Assembly (NCBI RefSeq): GCF_900112495.1
Contig: NZ_FOMA01000004.1
Coordinates: 124,001 to 188,000 of the forward strand
Length of the DNA stretch: 64,000 nucleotides
Source: Bacillus sp. OV322
GTDB taxonomy: Bacteria; Bacillota; Bacilli; Bacillales; DSM-1321
Direction: 5' to 3'
Part shown: one piece after another, positions 46,457 through 56,458 of the stretch
Layout: each line of letters opens with the position of its first letter
Numbering within the stretch: position 1 is the first letter of the stretch
Program-made: the position numbers and the translations under genes
The notes under the pieces: generated by a model
Told to the model about the DNA's origin: nothing
Databases searched by the model: none
The model's input: only the letters and a program-made list of their open reading frames with translations

Positions 46457-48458
46457 CGCTTTCATCTGCATAAACCGGCATGCCATATGCTGGCATTGGG
46501 CTGTTTCCATCAAAGAAAGGCCCAGCGTATGGATGTTCCTGACCTAAAGGCTGAAAAGGGATTCCTTCTCCTCCAAATTGCGGCTGGCTGAACGGAGCCT
46601 GCATCCCGTCAAATGCCGGGTTGCCAAATGGCCTTCCGTCACCCATCTGCGGCCCGCCAAACATTCCTGGCTGAGGTCCCATCTGCGGACCTCCGAACAT
46701 ACCCGGCTGAGGTCCCATTTGCGGACCTCCAGGCATTCCCGGCTGGCCTCCCATTTGCGGGCCTCCGTACATTCCCGGCTGGCCTCCCATTTGCGGACTT
46801 CCTTGCATTCCCGGCTGGCCTCCCATTTGCGGGCCTCCGTACATTCCCGGCTGGCCTCCCATTTGCGGACCTCCTTGCATTCCCGGCTGGCCTCCCATTT
46901 GATGGCCTCCATACATTCCTGGCTGGCCTCCCATTTGCGTGCCTCCATGCATTCCCGGCTGGCCTCCCATTTGCGGGCCTCCATACATACCTTGCTGGCC
47001 TCCCATTTCAGGGCCTCCGTACATTCCCGGCTGAGGTCCCATTTGCTGGCTACCTTGCATTCCCGGCTGGCCTCCCATTTGCGCGCCTCCATGCATTCCC
47101 GGCTGGCCTCCCATTTGCTGACCTCCGTACATTCCTTGCTGTCCATATGGTTCCATTCCGTGTCCTTGCATGCCGAAATGTTCCTGTCCGCCTCCATGCT
47201 GCATATATTCGCCCATCGGCGGATATCCTCCAGGACCCGGGTTTCCGTCATGTCCCGGATTAGCATATTGCGGATAATGCCCCATAGACGAGCCGTATCC
47301 ATCAGAAGATTCTCCAGGTCCGCAGCCGCAGCCGCTCTGCGGTTTATATTTCGGCTCTTGATAATATTGCGGCATCGGCGGTCCGAAGTGCTGATTGCTG
47401 CCGTGATGGTGCATCATATCACTTGAAGATTCGGATGAAGACTCAAAATGATGATGCATGCCATGTGGCGCAAATTGAGTGTTCGCTCCCTGGACCATCG
47501 GGCTGCCGTAGCCAGGCTGTGTTCCACCGTAAAAAGGCTGCTGGTAGTTAGGCATGATGTCAGAGGAGGACTCGTATCCATGATGATGATGGTGATGTCC
47601 ATGCTCCTGCTGATAGTGCTGGTATGGCTGGTACAGTCCGCCTTGAGGATATGGCGGCATATTCATTGCATGATGATGTTCATGCATATGTGAGGATGAG
47701 CTTTCTTCATAATATGGATTCATTGTCACTCCCTGCACCTGCTGCATGGGCTGTATGGGCTGTATGGGCTGCATGGGCTGCATGGGCTGCATGGGCTGTA
47801 TGGGCTGTATGGGCTGTATCGGCAGGCCATAAGACCATGGCTCAAAACCCATCGGCGGGCAAAAGCCGCTTCCAGGCATGATCGGCGTCACAGGTACACA
47901 TTCCGGCTGCTCCATCACCGGCATTTCCACAGGCTTTGGCGGCAATACTTCCGGACTTTCTATTTTAACCGGCTTTATCTTTTTGGGTGCAGGCGGCTTT
48001 TGCACACTCATGTTGGCCATATTGACCATATAATAATTATTTATGTCGATTTCCGGCATAACCGGCTGCGGAACAGGAACTTCTTTTATAATCGGTTTTT
48101 CCACTATGATTGGTTTTTCCTTCACGATCGGCATTTCTTTTGGAGCGGGCGCCATCGGCTTCGGGGGAACCGGCATTTCCTTAGGCTTTGCTATCGGCGC
48201 TTCCTTTACCGGTGGTTTATACTGCTGGACCGGCTGCTGATGGGGCTTTGGAGCCTCCTTCACCGTCCCGTGCCCTGATTGTGATGGTGCTTCTTTTTTC
48301 ACTCCGGAAGATCCCGGTATTTTAATTTTCATGCCCGGCATCATCATATCCGGGTTACTGAGCTGGGAATTTACTTGCTTGAGCTCTTCAAAACTGACTC
48401 CGTACTTTTTCGAGAGCTTCCAAAGTGTATCGCCCTTTTGGACTATATGAATTTTCAC
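46446..48458 (-). CDS. safA: Spore coat/cortex morphogenetic protein SafA, GTG start
   Basis: 670 residues from GTG 48458, set by GGAGGGATTGTCAGC. An N-terminal LysM domain (IHIVQKGDTLWKLSKKYGVSF, about 1-47) binds peptidoglycan. A Pro/Lys-rich region holds KEAP/PKEMPVP motifs, then comes a QP(I/M) tripeptide run (about 213-242), a His- and Ser-rich stretch (ESSSSHMHEHHH), and a C-terminal array of 12-residue GMYGGPQMGGQP-type units. SafA organises the inner coat. It is much longer than B. subtilis SafA (about 387 residues) because of the repeats. Confidence 0.93.
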   Translation of the reverse strand: MKIHIVQKGDTLWKLSKKYGVSFEELKQVNSQLSNPDMMMPGMKIKIPGSSGVKKEAPSQSGHGTVKEAPKPHQQPVQQYKPPVKEAPIAKPKEMPVPPKPMAPAPKEMPIVKEKPIIVEKPIIKEVPVPQPVMPEIDINNYYMVNMANMSVQKPPAPKKIKPVKIESPEVLPPKPVEMPVMEQPECVPVTPIMPGSGFCPPMGFEPWSYGLPIQPIQPIQPMQPMQPMQPIQPIQPMQQVQGVTMNPYYEESSSSHMHEHHHAMNMPPYPQGGLYQPYQHYQQEHGHHHHHHGYESSSDIMPNYQQPFYGGTQPGYGSPMVQGANTQFAPHGMHHHFESSSESSSDMMHHHGSNQHFGPPMPQYYQEPKYKPQSGCGCGPGESSDGYGSSMGHYPQYANPGHDGNPGPGGYPPMGEYMQHGGGQEHFGMQGHGMEPYGQQGMYGGQQMGGQPGMHGGAQMGGQPGMQGSQQMGPQPGMYGGPEMGGQQGMYGGPQMGGQPGMHGGTQMGGQPGMYGGHQMGGQPGMQGGPQMGGQPGMYGGPQMGGQPGMQGSPQMGGQPGMYGGPQMGGQPGMPGGPQMGPQPGMFGGPQMGPQPGMFGGPQMGDGRPFGNPAFDGMQAPFSQPQFGGEGIPFQPLGQEHPYAGPFFDGNSPMPAYGMPVYADESDEF
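46635..47136 (-). repeat. 36-bp tandem repeats inside safA
   Basis: About 13 full 36-bp units plus a partial one, each encoding G-M-x-G-x-x-Q-M-G-x-Q-P with variation mainly at positions 3, 5 and 6. A separate 9-base-unit run (QPI/QPM) lies near 47739-47823. The unit length is a multiple of three and lacks stops, so long spurious frames appear on both strands. Confidence 0.9.
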
Positions 48459-48625
48459 GCTGACAATCCCTCCTGTGCATATGTCCATATATACTATGAA
48501 GCATTAGGCAAATTGCTATCATTTTCCTCAAAACTTATGCGAAAGGAACCCTTTTTATGATGCTGTCATGGGATTTGGAGGACAAAAAAGTTTCTTCCTG
48601 ACTCTGCTTTTATCTTACCGTACAT

Positions 48626-48667
48626 AAAAAAAAGCCTGCAGCATCCTTTTCAGAGCGCTGCAGGCCT
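48626..48667 (-). terminator. Terminator of nos
   Basis: The minus-strand stem GGCCTGCAGC/GCTGCAGGC with a long loop, followed by eight T. Confidence 0.85.
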
Positions 48668-48671
48668 TATG

Positions 48672-49757
48672 TTATAAATCAGTTTTGTTTTGATAAAAAT
48701 AATTCGGTGTTTTGATTTCGTTTTTATATGACTGATGAAAAATGTGGGTGGCTGCTGGAGAAACGGGTGGAATGAGCCATGTCCAGTCTCCCGTCATTTC
48801 CCTTTCTTTTGCCTTTTCTCTTTCTTCAAAAAGCTTGAACTGATTTGCCGCTGTATGATGGTCGACAATTGAGACCCCTGCCTTTTTAAAGGAATGCAAA
48901 ACAGCTGCATTCAATTCCATCAGGGCCCGGTCTTTCCAAAGAGTATTATTTCGCTTTGTGTCAAGCCCCATTAAATCTGCCACTCGAGGCAGCATATTAT
49001 ACCTGTCCGCATCAGCCAGATTCCTTGCCCCTATTTCCGTACCCATGTACCAGCCATTAAAAGGAGCGGCAGGGTACGAAATGCCGCCTATTTCCAGACG
49101 CATATCGGAAATGATCGGAACTCCATACCATTTCAGCCCCAGATCTTCAAACCAGAGATATTCCGGATGTGTTACATCCACCTCTTTTATAAGGCTTCGG
49201 GGTATTTCAAATAACTCAGGAGAACAGCCCCCAGCACTAATGACGATAGGAAGCACATCAAAGTGCGTATTCCCGCCCTTCCATCCAAGATCAAGGCACT
49301 GTTTTGTGAACGGTATGGAAGCAGGATCTCCAAGAATCCCTTGTTCTGTTTCATATCCTGCATAACGGATCAGCTGGTGATTGTGAATGCGGACACCGTT
49401 TTCTCTTTCTTTTGCAGGCTTAAAGATTGAAATTGAAGGACGGATTGCACCGCCGTTCGTTGCAAATTCTATATGCTTTTGCAGGGCATCGTTTATGTCA
49501 CCGGCTGCAATAAGCTCCCTTTGATCAAATACGTTCAGGCTTTCCCAAAACAGCCTTCCAATGCAGCGGTTGCTGTTTCTCCACGCAAGCCGCGCGCCGT
49601 ATTCAAGCTCCTCAAATGTATGCTCATAAAAACCGTCTTCTTCAATGGCCGCTCTGACTTCTGTAATGCGCCCTTGTATTTCTTCTTCTGATTTACCCAG
49701 CTCTTCATAACTGCTTTTAATGAAGGCCTCTGCTTCGTGTAAGAGAGCTTTATCCAA
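48672..49757 (-). CDS. nos: Bacterial nitric oxide synthase oxygenase, TTG start
   Basis: 361 residues from TTG 49757, with AGGAGG about 10 bases upstream. It has only the heme oxygenase domain: the heme-thiolate Cys-65 lies in [15 protein letters not shown], and the Arg-binding region is in [16 protein letters not shown]...[12 protein letters not shown]. It converts arginine to citrulline and NO using reductases in trans; in Bacillus NO guards against oxidants and antibiotics. Its position between safA and nadA is not the B. subtilis one, so it appears to have moved. Confidence 0.94.
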   Translation of the reverse strand: MDKALLHEAEAFIKSSYEELGKSEEEIQGRITEVRAAIEEDGFYEHTFEELEYGARLAWRNSNRCIGRLFWESLNVFDQRELIAAGDINDALQKHIEFATNGGAIRPSISIFKPAKERENGVRIHNHQLIRYAGYETEQGILGDPASIPFTKQCLDLGWKGGNTHFDVLPIVISAGGCSPELFEIPRSLIKEVDVTHPEYLWFEDLGLKWYGVPIISDMRLEIGGISYPAAPFNGWYMGTEIGARNLADADRYNMLPRVADLMGLDTKRNNTLWKDRALMELNAAVLHSFKKAGVSIVDHHTAANQFKLFEEREKAKEREMTGDWTWLIPPVSPAATHIFHQSYKNEIKTPNYFYQNKTDL

Positions 49758-49881
49758 ATTATGCTGCCTCCTAATTGCTGTTATGTTGAGAGTATCATAA
49801 CAGAATGAAAAAGGTAAGCAAGGTCCATGGATCATCGAACATTGATATCATATATGAGAATTTCTATATACCCGGGAGATT

Positions 49882-50985
49882 TTATGCTCTTTCAAGCATT
49901 CTATTTAGTGCAAGTACTGCATCATCCGCAATCTGCTTATCCACGCTTATCACATTGACCGGATTTTTATCCACAATCGACTCAAGTGACCACAGCAAAT
50001 GAGGCAGATCAATTCTGTTCATGGTAAGGCATGGGCACATATTAGGATTCAGCGAAATAATCTCTTTATCAGGATGATGATTCATCAGCCTTTTGACCAG
50101 ATTCATTTCTGTTCCGATTGCCCACTTACTGCCCGGCGGCGCATTTTCAATCATTTTGAGGATATAGGAGGTAGATCCATTATAATCAGCTGCTTCGACC
50201 ACTTCCCTCCTGCATTCAGGATGCACGATGATATTCATGTCAGGCTGTGTGGCACGTAATGCCTCAATGTTTGGGACAGTGAAATTTTCATGGACAGAGC
50301 AATGCCCTTTCCAGAGAAGCACCTTGATATCGGACTTCCCTTCATCCTCAAGCACATCTTTTACCGGATCCCAGACGGCCATGGCATCAAGCGGAATCCC
50401 CAGATCAAACGCTGTATTCCTGCCAAGATGCTGATCAGGCAAAAATAATATCCGCTCTTTCTGAGATAACGCCCATGTCACCATCTCTTTTGCATTGGAT
50501 GAAGTAACGGTCGCTCCTCCATGTCTGCCGACAAACGCCTTGATGCTCGCTGTTGAATTTACATATGTCAGAGGAATGATGGTATCTCCGTATATATCCT
50601 GAAGCTTTGCCCAGGCGCGTTCTGTCTGGCTGATATCTGCCATATCCGCCATGGAGCAGCCTGCCCTCATATCAGGAAGCAGAACCACCTGATTTTCGTT
50701 TGTCAGGATATCTGCCGTCTCAGCCATAAAATGGACGCCGCAGAATACGATATAATCCGCTTCTTTGTTCAGCGCAGAAAGCTGGGCCAGCTGAAGGGAA
50801 TCACCCGTATCATCCGAAAACATGATCACTTCTTCCCTCTGGTAATGGTGGCCGGGGATATAAAGTGAGGTACCGAGCAGCTCTTTAATCTCCCTGACCC
50901 GAGCTTCCATTGCTTCGGTGCTCATTGTTTTATACTTATCAGGCATCATTGTGCTTTGTTTTTGGGCAAGTTCTAATATGTTCAT
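49882..50985 (-). CDS. nadA: Quinolinate synthase A
   Basis: 367 residues, the longer Bacillus-type NadA. The cluster cysteines are [22 protein letters not shown] and NMCPCL (Cys pattern for one 4Fe-4S). It condenses iminoaspartate and dihydroxyacetone phosphate to quinolinate. Located 9 bp after nadC. The operon order nadB-nadC-nadA matches B. subtilis. Confidence 0.96.
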   Translation of the reverse strand: MNILELAQKQSTMMPDKYKTMSTEAMEARVREIKELLGTSLYIPGHHYQREEVIMFSDDTGDSLQLAQLSALNKEADYIVFCGVHFMAETADILTNENQVVLLPDMRAGCSMADMADISQTERAWAKLQDIYGDTIIPLTYVNSTASIKAFVGRHGGATVTSSNAKEMVTWALSQKERILFLPDQHLGRNTAFDLGIPLDAMAVWDPVKDVLEDEGKSDIKVLLWKGHCSVHENFTVPNIEALRATQPDMNIIVHPECRREVVEAADYNGSTSYILKMIENAPPGSKWAIGTEMNLVKRLMNHHPDKEIISLNPNMCPCLTMNRIDLPHLLWSLESIVDKNPVNVISVDKQIADDAVLALNRMLERA

Positions 50986-50994
50986 AGTAGCCTC

Positions 50995-51843
50995 CTATTG
51001 TACCTGCAATGAGGGAATCTTCACTTTGGCACTAATATCAAGCGCCCGTACACTGTGTGTCAGGCAGCCGAGGGAAATATAGCCGACGCCCGTATCTCTG
51101 TAATGAACTAATGTATCAAGGGTGATGCCGCCTGAAGCTTCTGTGATGATATGATCTGGCACAAGTGAAACCAGTTCCCGGATTTCTTCAGGTGAGCGGT
51201 TGTCGAACATGATAATGTCCGCACCCGCCTGTACTGCTTCTTTCACCTGTTCTGCGGATTCGGTTTCAACCTCAATTTTGACCGTGTGGCCGATTTCTTC
51301 TTTCGCCAGCTCCACTGCTCTTGCAATCGATCCAGCAAACGAGATGTGATTGTCCTTGATCATGACCGTATCGTATAAGCCATACCTATGATTGGAAGCG
51401 CCTCCGCAGCGCACAGCATATTTTTCAAGCATTCTGAGTCCCGGGGTGGTTTTTCTTGTATCGCAGACTTTGGTGATGGTTCCCGCCACAATATCCGCCG
51501 CTTTTCTTGATTCTGAAGCAATGCTGCACATCCTTTGGACAAGGTTCAGCACCACGCGCTCCGCCTTCAGGAGGGCCGCAGCATTTCCTTTAATATGCAC
51601 AAGCTCTGTGCCCTTTTCAAAAGAATCTCCGTCTTTGATAAACAGCTCAGCTTCTGCTGTATCATCAAGCAGGGAAAATCCGGTCCTGATTACATCTTCG
51701 CCTGCAAAAACACCCGCTTCTTTGGCAATGAAGGTCAATGTGCCAATCTCGTTTTTAAATAATGAATCACTCGTCACATCCCTGTCGCCAATGTCTTCAA
51801 TGAAAAAATGTTCCAGCATTTTTTTAAGCTTTAATTTGTTCAT
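50995..51843 (-). CDS. nadC: Nicotinate-nucleotide pyrophosphorylase (carboxylating)
   Basis: 282 residues, standard. The signatures RKTTPGLRMLEKYAVRCGGASNHRYGLYD and EVETESAEQVKEAVQAGADIIMFDN are present. It joins quinolinate and PRPP to give NaMN. Overlaps the end of nadB by 20 bp. Confidence 0.96.
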   Translation of the reverse strand: MNKLKLKKMLEHFFIEDIGDRDVTSDSLFKNEIGTLTFIAKEAGVFAGEDVIRTGFSLLDDTAEAELFIKDGDSFEKGTELVHIKGNAAALLKAERVVLNLVQRMCSIASESRKAADIVAGTITKVCDTRKTTPGLRMLEKYAVRCGGASNHRYGLYDTVMIKDNHISFAGSIARAVELAKEEIGHTVKIEVETESAEQVKEAVQAGADIIMFDNRSPEEIRELVSLVPDHIITEASGGITLDTLVHYRDTGVGYISLGCLTHSVRALDISAKVKIPSLQVQ

Positions 51844-53404
51844 ACGAACACGTCCCTTTCAAAGAATCTAGCAGTTCATTTTTCGTAAATGAAATAAAGT
51901 CCGTAAGCCAGACGCCGTCATTTTCAAGAGGATAGTCACTCCTGAAATGTCCTCCCCTGCTTTCTGTTCTCAAAAGTGCCGACTCACAAATGAGCCATGA
52001 CACAATCAGCCCATTCACACTGGCAAGCTCCTCATGAGTCAGCATTTCCCTGCTAATATCAAGCACCTCAGGCATGCCATAGGATTCAATCCAGCTTTTG
52101 AGTTCTAAAAGCCCCTGTTCATTGCGGACAATCCCGGCATGCTGCATCAGATTTTTCTTCAGAAGAGAAAGTTTCGGCAGGTTTCCTGCTTTATAGAACT
52201 TCTCCGATTTTTCCATGCTGCCGCATCTTTCTGCTTTGAGATCACCAAGATGCTTTCCAAGCTCCGTGCCAAAAATGATCCCTTCAAGCAGAGAATTGCT
52301 GGCAAGCCTGTTTGCACCGTGAACGCCATTACAGGCCGCTTCTCCTGCCGCATATAAATTTTTAACAGATGTCCTGCCAAGATGGTCTGTTTCAATCCCG
52401 CCCATTAAAAAATGATTTCCCGGTGCAACTGGTATTTTGCCTTTCTCAATGGAAATGCCATGTTCCAGGCAAAGTGCTGCCACCGTTGGAAACCGGTCGC
52501 GGAACTGGCTGATCATGGAGATATCCAGATACACTTTTTTTCCGAGAGTAAGATAGGAATATATCGTCTGCGCGACAATATGGCGGGGTGCGAGATCTCT
52601 GAGAGCGTGGACATCCTCCATGATCCTTTTTCCCGACTCATCCACAAGAACGGCCCCTTCGCCTCTCACTGCTTCTGATACAAGCCCTTTTGTGACTCCA
52701 TCAATAGAGAGGAGCGTCGGATGAAATTGGATGAACTCCATATCCCGGATCCGGGCTCCTGCCAAAAAAGCAAGCGTCAGCCCGTCACCCGCCACTCCAG
52801 GTGAATTGGAGGTAAACCGGAACAGCGAACCGCAGCCGCCTGATGCGATGACAATATGCGAACCGTAATGCTTCATGATGTTCCCCTCATGATCCCTCGT
52901 TTTGACGCCCATGCAGGCTCCGTCTTCGGCAAGAATCAATTGGATAGCACATGTATCCTCCAATATTTCAATGGAAGTTTCTTTTACTTTTTTCAGATAA
53001 TGTTCAATCAAGTGTTTACCTGTTTCATCTCCATGGCTATGGAGAATTCTTCGTTCACTGTGGGCACCTTCCATGCCAAGAATCAATTGACCTTCAGAGT
53101 TTCTATCAAAATCCATTCCGGCAGAAATTAACGCCTTCATTGCTTCAGGCGCATGTTCCGCCAGTTTTTTTACCGCCTGAAGAGAATTTGTATTTCTCCC
53201 GGCCATGATTGTATCTTCTATATGTTTTGAAGTTGCATCGTCCTCAGACATGACAGCAGCAATCCCGCCCTGTGCCAGATAGCTGTTGCTGTCGCGAAGC
53301 TTTGACTTTGTGATGATTCTCACATTCTTTGACCTGCTTGCTTCTATTGCAACAGCGAGCGCTGCAATGCCGCTCCCGATTACAATTACATCACTGAATT
53401 CCAT
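51824..53404 (-). CDS. nadB: L-aspartate oxidase
   Basis: 526 residues. The FAD-binding GSGIAALAVAIEAS is at the N-terminus; the succinate-dehydrogenase-type catalytic region contains MEFIQFHPT, EAVRGEGAVL and APRHIVAQTI. It oxidises aspartate to iminoaspartate for NadA. AGGAGG precedes the ATG. First gene of nadBCA, divergent from nifS and controlled by the intergenic NiaR-like site. Confidence 0.96.
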   Translation of the reverse strand: MEFSDVIVIGSGIAALAVAIEASRSKNVRIITKSKLRDSNSYLAQGGIAAVMSEDDATSKHIEDTIMAGRNTNSLQAVKKLAEHAPEAMKALISAGMDFDRNSEGQLILGMEGAHSERRILHSHGDETGKHLIEHYLKKVKETSIEILEDTCAIQLILAEDGACMGVKTRDHEGNIMKHYGSHIVIASGGCGSLFRFTSNSPGVAGDGLTLAFLAGARIRDMEFIQFHPTLLSIDGVTKGLVSEAVRGEGAVLVDESGKRIMEDVHALRDLAPRHIVAQTIYSYLTLGKKVYLDISMISQFRDRFPTVAALCLEHGISIEKGKIPVAPGNHFLMGGIETDHLGRTSVKNLYAAGEAACNGVHGANRLASNSLLEGIIFGTELGKHLGDLKAERCGSMEKSEKFYKAGNLPKLSLLKKNLMQHAGIVRNEQGLLELKSWIESYGMPEVLDISREMLTHEELASVNGLIVSWLICESALLRTESRGGHFRSDYPLENDGVWLTDFISFTKNELLDSLKGTCSYEQIKA

Positions 53405-53428
53405 ATTTGCGCCTCCTGTTTTAACAGG

Positions 53429-53438
53429 TGTCTTGACA
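53429..53438. promoter_or_regulatory. Putative NiaR operator between nadB and nifS
   Basis: TGTCTTGACA within ACAGGTGTCTTGACAA has TGTC/GACA inverted half-sites, like NiaR (YrxA) sites recalled from B. subtilis. It lies in the divergent nadB-nifS promoter region close to a possible -35 for nifS (TTGACA 53433-53438) and ahead of nadB. NiaR with nicotinate would repress both directions. Confidence 0.55.
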
Positions 53439-53521
53439 ACTATATTTACACATTATTAAACTATTATCAAGAGTTTTTTAGCTGAAGCTCTCCCAAACCA
53501 ATAATTAGGATGTGAAGGGCT

Positions 53522-54643
53522 TTGATTTATTTCGATTATGCCGCAGCCGCGCCAATCGCCGAAGAAGCGCTGGAGGTTTTTATAGAAGCTTCACGAAGGT
53601 TTTACGCAAATTCAAGCAGTCTTCATGACGCGGGCTCTTCTGCCAAAGAGCTGCTTGAGCTGTCACGGAAACAGCTTGCAGAAACAGCAGGAATTGCAAA
53701 AGAAGGAGTCATCTTTACAAGCGGCGGCTCTGAAAGCAATATGCTCGCATTGCAAACTTATACATCCATGACAAAAAAGAATCATATTATCGCAAGCAGC
53801 ACCGAGCATTCCTCCCTATCGAACTACTTAAAAAAGCTTAATGGAGAAGGCTATGAAATAACCTATTTAAAGCACAGCCCTGACGGAAGGATCTCCCTTG
53901 CACATCTTCAGGAAAGCATAAAGGATAAAACATTTCTCGTTATTTGCGGTCACGTGAATTCTGAAATAGGATGTGTACAGGACTTAGCGGCCATTAAAAC
54001 AGCCATCGGCAACCGGGACATCTTCTTGCACGGTGATTGTGTCCAATCCTTCGGCAAGCTGAATTTGGAGGAAGCCGTCCTTGCCTGTGACAGCCTGTCC
54101 ATTTCCGCTCATAAAATATATGGCCCAAAGGGAACCGGAGCCCTTCTCTTTCCAGCCATACACAAACTGAAGCCGGCTATCCCGGATGTAAGCCATGAAA
54201 TGGGGTTCAGGACAGGCACGGTCAATGTGCCGGCTGCCGCTTCATTCGCAGCTGCTGCTGCATTAATCGAAACAACGCGGGAGGATGAATTCGTCCGGAT
54301 CTCTGCGCTCAGGGAACAATTCAAGCAGGAGCTTCTGCAAATGGGAGTTCCCCATGAAATCATCGAATCGCCGGATCACCAGCTTCCGCACATCATTGGA
54401 GTGACTTTCCCTCGGCATCAGGGACAATATGTCATGCTTGAGCTCAACAGCAGAGGTTATGCCGTTTCAACCGGCAGCGCCTGCCAGATCGGCAAGCAGG
54501 AGCCTTCAAGGACCATGAAGGCAATCGGAAAAAGCAATGAAGAAGCAAAAAGTTTAATTCGTATCTCAATGGGAAAAAATACAACAGAAAACCATATTTC
54601 AGGAATCTGCCAGCACCTCTGCGCTATTATCAATAACCGATAA
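53522..54643 (+). CDS. nifS: Cysteine desulfurase NifS (NAD-cluster type), TTG start
   Basis: 373 residues, fold-type I PLP enzyme. The PLP-Lys is in SISAHKIYGPKGTGALLF and the active-site Cys in STGSACQIGKQEPS. It is the short IscS-like type that, in B. subtilis, sits beside nadB and supplies sulfur for the NadA Fe-S cluster. Start TTG 53522, after AGGATGTGAAGGG. Transcribed divergently from nadBCA, followed by niaR. Confidence 0.93.
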   Translation: MIYFDYAAAAPIAEEALEVFIEASRRFYANSSSLHDAGSSAKELLELSRKQLAETAGIAKEGVIFTSGGSESNMLALQTYTSMTKKNHIIASSTEHSSLSNYLKKLNGEGYEITYLKHSPDGRISLAHLQESIKDKTFLVICGHVNSEIGCVQDLAAIKTAIGNRDIFLHGDCVQSFGKLNLEEAVLACDSLSISAHKIYGPKGTGALLFPAIHKLKPAIPDVSHEMGFRTGTVNVPAAASFAAAAALIETTREDEFVRISALREQFKQELLQMGVPHEIIESPDHQLPHIIGVTFPRHQGQYVMLELNSRGYAVSTGSACQIGKQEPSRTMKAIGKSNEEAKSLIRISMGKNTTENHISGICQHLCAIINNR

Positions 54644-54709
54644 GCTTATAGGAAGGCTTCTTAATCCATGTATGGTAAAATAACTCCATATATAAGGAGA
54701 GGTTACATA

Positions 54710-55240
54710 TTGGAAAAAAAGAAACTACTAGGTGAAGAGAGGCGCAGCCATCTTCTCGAAATCTTGAGATCAAGCAAAAAGCCCATCACCGGAACAGAGC
54801 TTTCCCGAATCAGCAATGTGAGCAGGCAAGTCATCGTTGGAGACATTACATTGCTTAAAGCTAAAAACGAACCTATCATCGCAACAAGCCAAGGCTATCT
54901 GTATTTTCAGGCAGGCGAAACACAGCAATGCGAGAGGACTGTCGCCTGCCAGCATGGCCCCGAGCGTACAGAGGAAGAACTCAACATGCTTGTGGACCTT
55001 GGCATTATCGTAAAAGACGTCAAAATTGAGCACCCGGTATACGGCGACCTCACTGCTTCCATCATGGTCAGCAACCGCAAGGAAGTCCGGCAATTCATGC
55101 AGCAGATCAAAGATACCGGAGCCGCCTTTTTATCACAGCTCACAGAAGGAATCCACCTTCACACCCTCACCGCATCCTCAGAAGAACTTCTGGACGAAGC
55201 CGAGGAAACACTAAAAAAAGAAGGCCTATTGATCACCTAA
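54710..55240 (+). CDS. niaR: Niacin-responsive repressor NiaR, TTG start
   Basis: 176 residues from TTG 54710, after AAGGAGAGG. An N-terminal HTH_11 winged helix (LEILRSSKKPITGTELSRISNVSRQVIVGDITLLK) and a C-terminal 3H domain with the ligand/metal histidines (IEHPVYGDL, LTEGIHLHTLTA). It represses NAD-biosynthesis genes when niacin is available. Located 66 bp after nifS and likely cotranscribed. Confidence 0.92.
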   Translation: MEKKKLLGEERRSHLLEILRSSKKPITGTELSRISNVSRQVIVGDITLLKAKNEPIIATSQGYLYFQAGETQQCERTVACQHGPERTEEELNMLVDLGIIVKDVKIEHPVYGDLTASIMVSNRKEVRQFMQQIKDTGAAFLSQLTEGIHLHTLTASSEELLDEAEETLKKEGLLIT

Positions 55241-55242
55241 AA

Positions 55243-55350
55243 AGCGCAAGCGCCTTGAAAGCCTCGACCAGCATAAGACGCGTAAGAATAGAAGGTGCTC
55301 TTTGCCTTCAATTCACTTATGACCTCGAGAGGCTAGGCGCTGGAGCTGGA
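55243..55350 (+). repeat. Family C repeat, single copy
   Basis: A complete unit from AAAGCGCAAGCGCC to GGCGCTGGAGCTGGATT with its internal GAAGGTGC...GCCTTC hairpin. It is the clearest single copy, directly after niaR. Confidence 0.85.
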
Positions 55351-55351
55351 T

Positions 55352-55390
55352 TGCCTGACTCCCTTAGCATTCTAAAGGGGGGGTCAGGCA
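55352..55390. terminator. Terminator-like hairpin after niaR/dipeptidase
   Basis: TGCCTGAC-TCCCTT pairs with AAGGG...GTCAGGCA around an 8-9-base loop. It lies between the convergent niaR and dipeptidase genes. Confidence 0.6.
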
Positions 55391-55397
55391 CTAGTTT

Positions 55398-56420
55398 TTA
55401 AAAGATTCTTAAAAAATTGCCTCCTATTATTTTTTGCAGCTCTTCTTCCTTATAGCCCCTATTTATCAAGCCTTCTATTAATTTCGGCAAGCTTTGATGG
55501 CCGTCTATTACATCAAAGGGTTTTCGCGGCATTCTGGCTAAATCGTCTGCGTCCATATATTTGAAGAAATCATCGCACAAATCGAGCCCGATCCCAACAT
55601 GATTAATCCCAATTAACTGAACTATATGGTCAATGTGCTTAATAAATTGTTCCAACGTACTATTTTCGTCTTCCGCTGCAACAATGATGCTTACCGCATT
55701 GACTCCAATCACACCGCCTTTTGATGCAATAGCTTTCATCTGCTCATCGGTTAAATTACGCATCGTATTCGAAAGAACCCGTGAATTCGAGTGTGATGCA
55801 ATGATCGGCTTTTTTGACATTTTGATCACATCCCAAAATCCTTCATCATTCAAATGGGAAACATCAATCATCATTCCAAGTTTTTCTGCCTCTTCAATTA
55901 CCTTCACTCCAAAGTGGGTTATTCCACCCTTTGTCCCTTCGTCTATCGGACTGAAATGGCTGCCATCTCCCACCGCGTTTCTTCTGCTCCAAACCAAGCC
56001 AAGGTTTCGGACACCCAATTCATAGAACACTCTTAATAAGCTTAAATCAGTTCCAATTGGTTCCGCTCCTTCAAGGGATAATAAGAAACCAATTTTCCCT
56101 GATTGCTGTGCCAGAATCATATCGTCTCTATTTTTGCAAATCATCAATTTATCCGGGGACTCCTGTACTTCTTCGTACAATGCACTAACCTGATTGAGCG
56201 CTTTTCGCAGGCCCATCTCGGGTAAAAATCCGCTGTCGATAAAAATGGCCGTGATAATGATATTGACCCCGCCTTCATTAAAACGCGGCCAGTAATCTGT
56301 TTCAATCACCTTCCTTCTGCCTTTTTCCCTTTGGATAGCGACATCCATCAAAAGATCAAAGTGGGCATCAATGATCAATGTTTTATTTTTGATTTCCTCT
56401 ATGTATGTTTCTATACTCAT
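55398..56420 (-). CDS. Membrane dipeptidase (peptidase M19)
   Basis: 340 residues from ATG 56420, with GGAGG 8 bases upstream. Metal ligands are consistent with M19: DAHFDLLMD near residue 18 (H, D), SLEGAEP (Glu), ASHSNSRVL and DVSHLND (His). M19 enzymes cleave dipeptides, including dehydro- and D-containing ones. It ends the catabolic cluster but is separated from it by a terminator, so it may have its own promoter. Confidence 0.88.
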   Translation of the reverse strand: MSIETYIEEIKNKTLIIDAHFDLLMDVAIQREKGRRKVIETDYWPRFNEGGVNIIITAIFIDSGFLPEMGLRKALNQVSALYEEVQESPDKLMICKNRDDMILAQQSGKIGFLLSLEGAEPIGTDLSLLRVFYELGVRNLGLVWSRRNAVGDGSHFSPIDEGTKGGITHFGVKVIEEAEKLGMMIDVSHLNDEGFWDVIKMSKKPIIASHSNSRVLSNTMRNLTDEQMKAIASKGGVIGVNAVSIIVAAEDENSTLEQFIKHIDHIVQLIGINHVGIGLDLCDDFFKYMDADDLARMPRKPFDVIDGHQSLPKLIEGLINRGYKEEELQKIIGGNFLRIF

Positions 56421-56458
56421 ATTCTTTTCCTCCAATATTTGATAATAATCAGTATTAG

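Noticed and set aside
46544-47426. Several open frames of 200-280 codons on both strands across the safA repeats
   Set aside because: The 36-bp unit is a multiple of three and lacks stops in these frames, so long frames follow automatically. Their products are simple echoes of the repeat and lack ribosome binding sites. SafA on the minus strand is the real gene.
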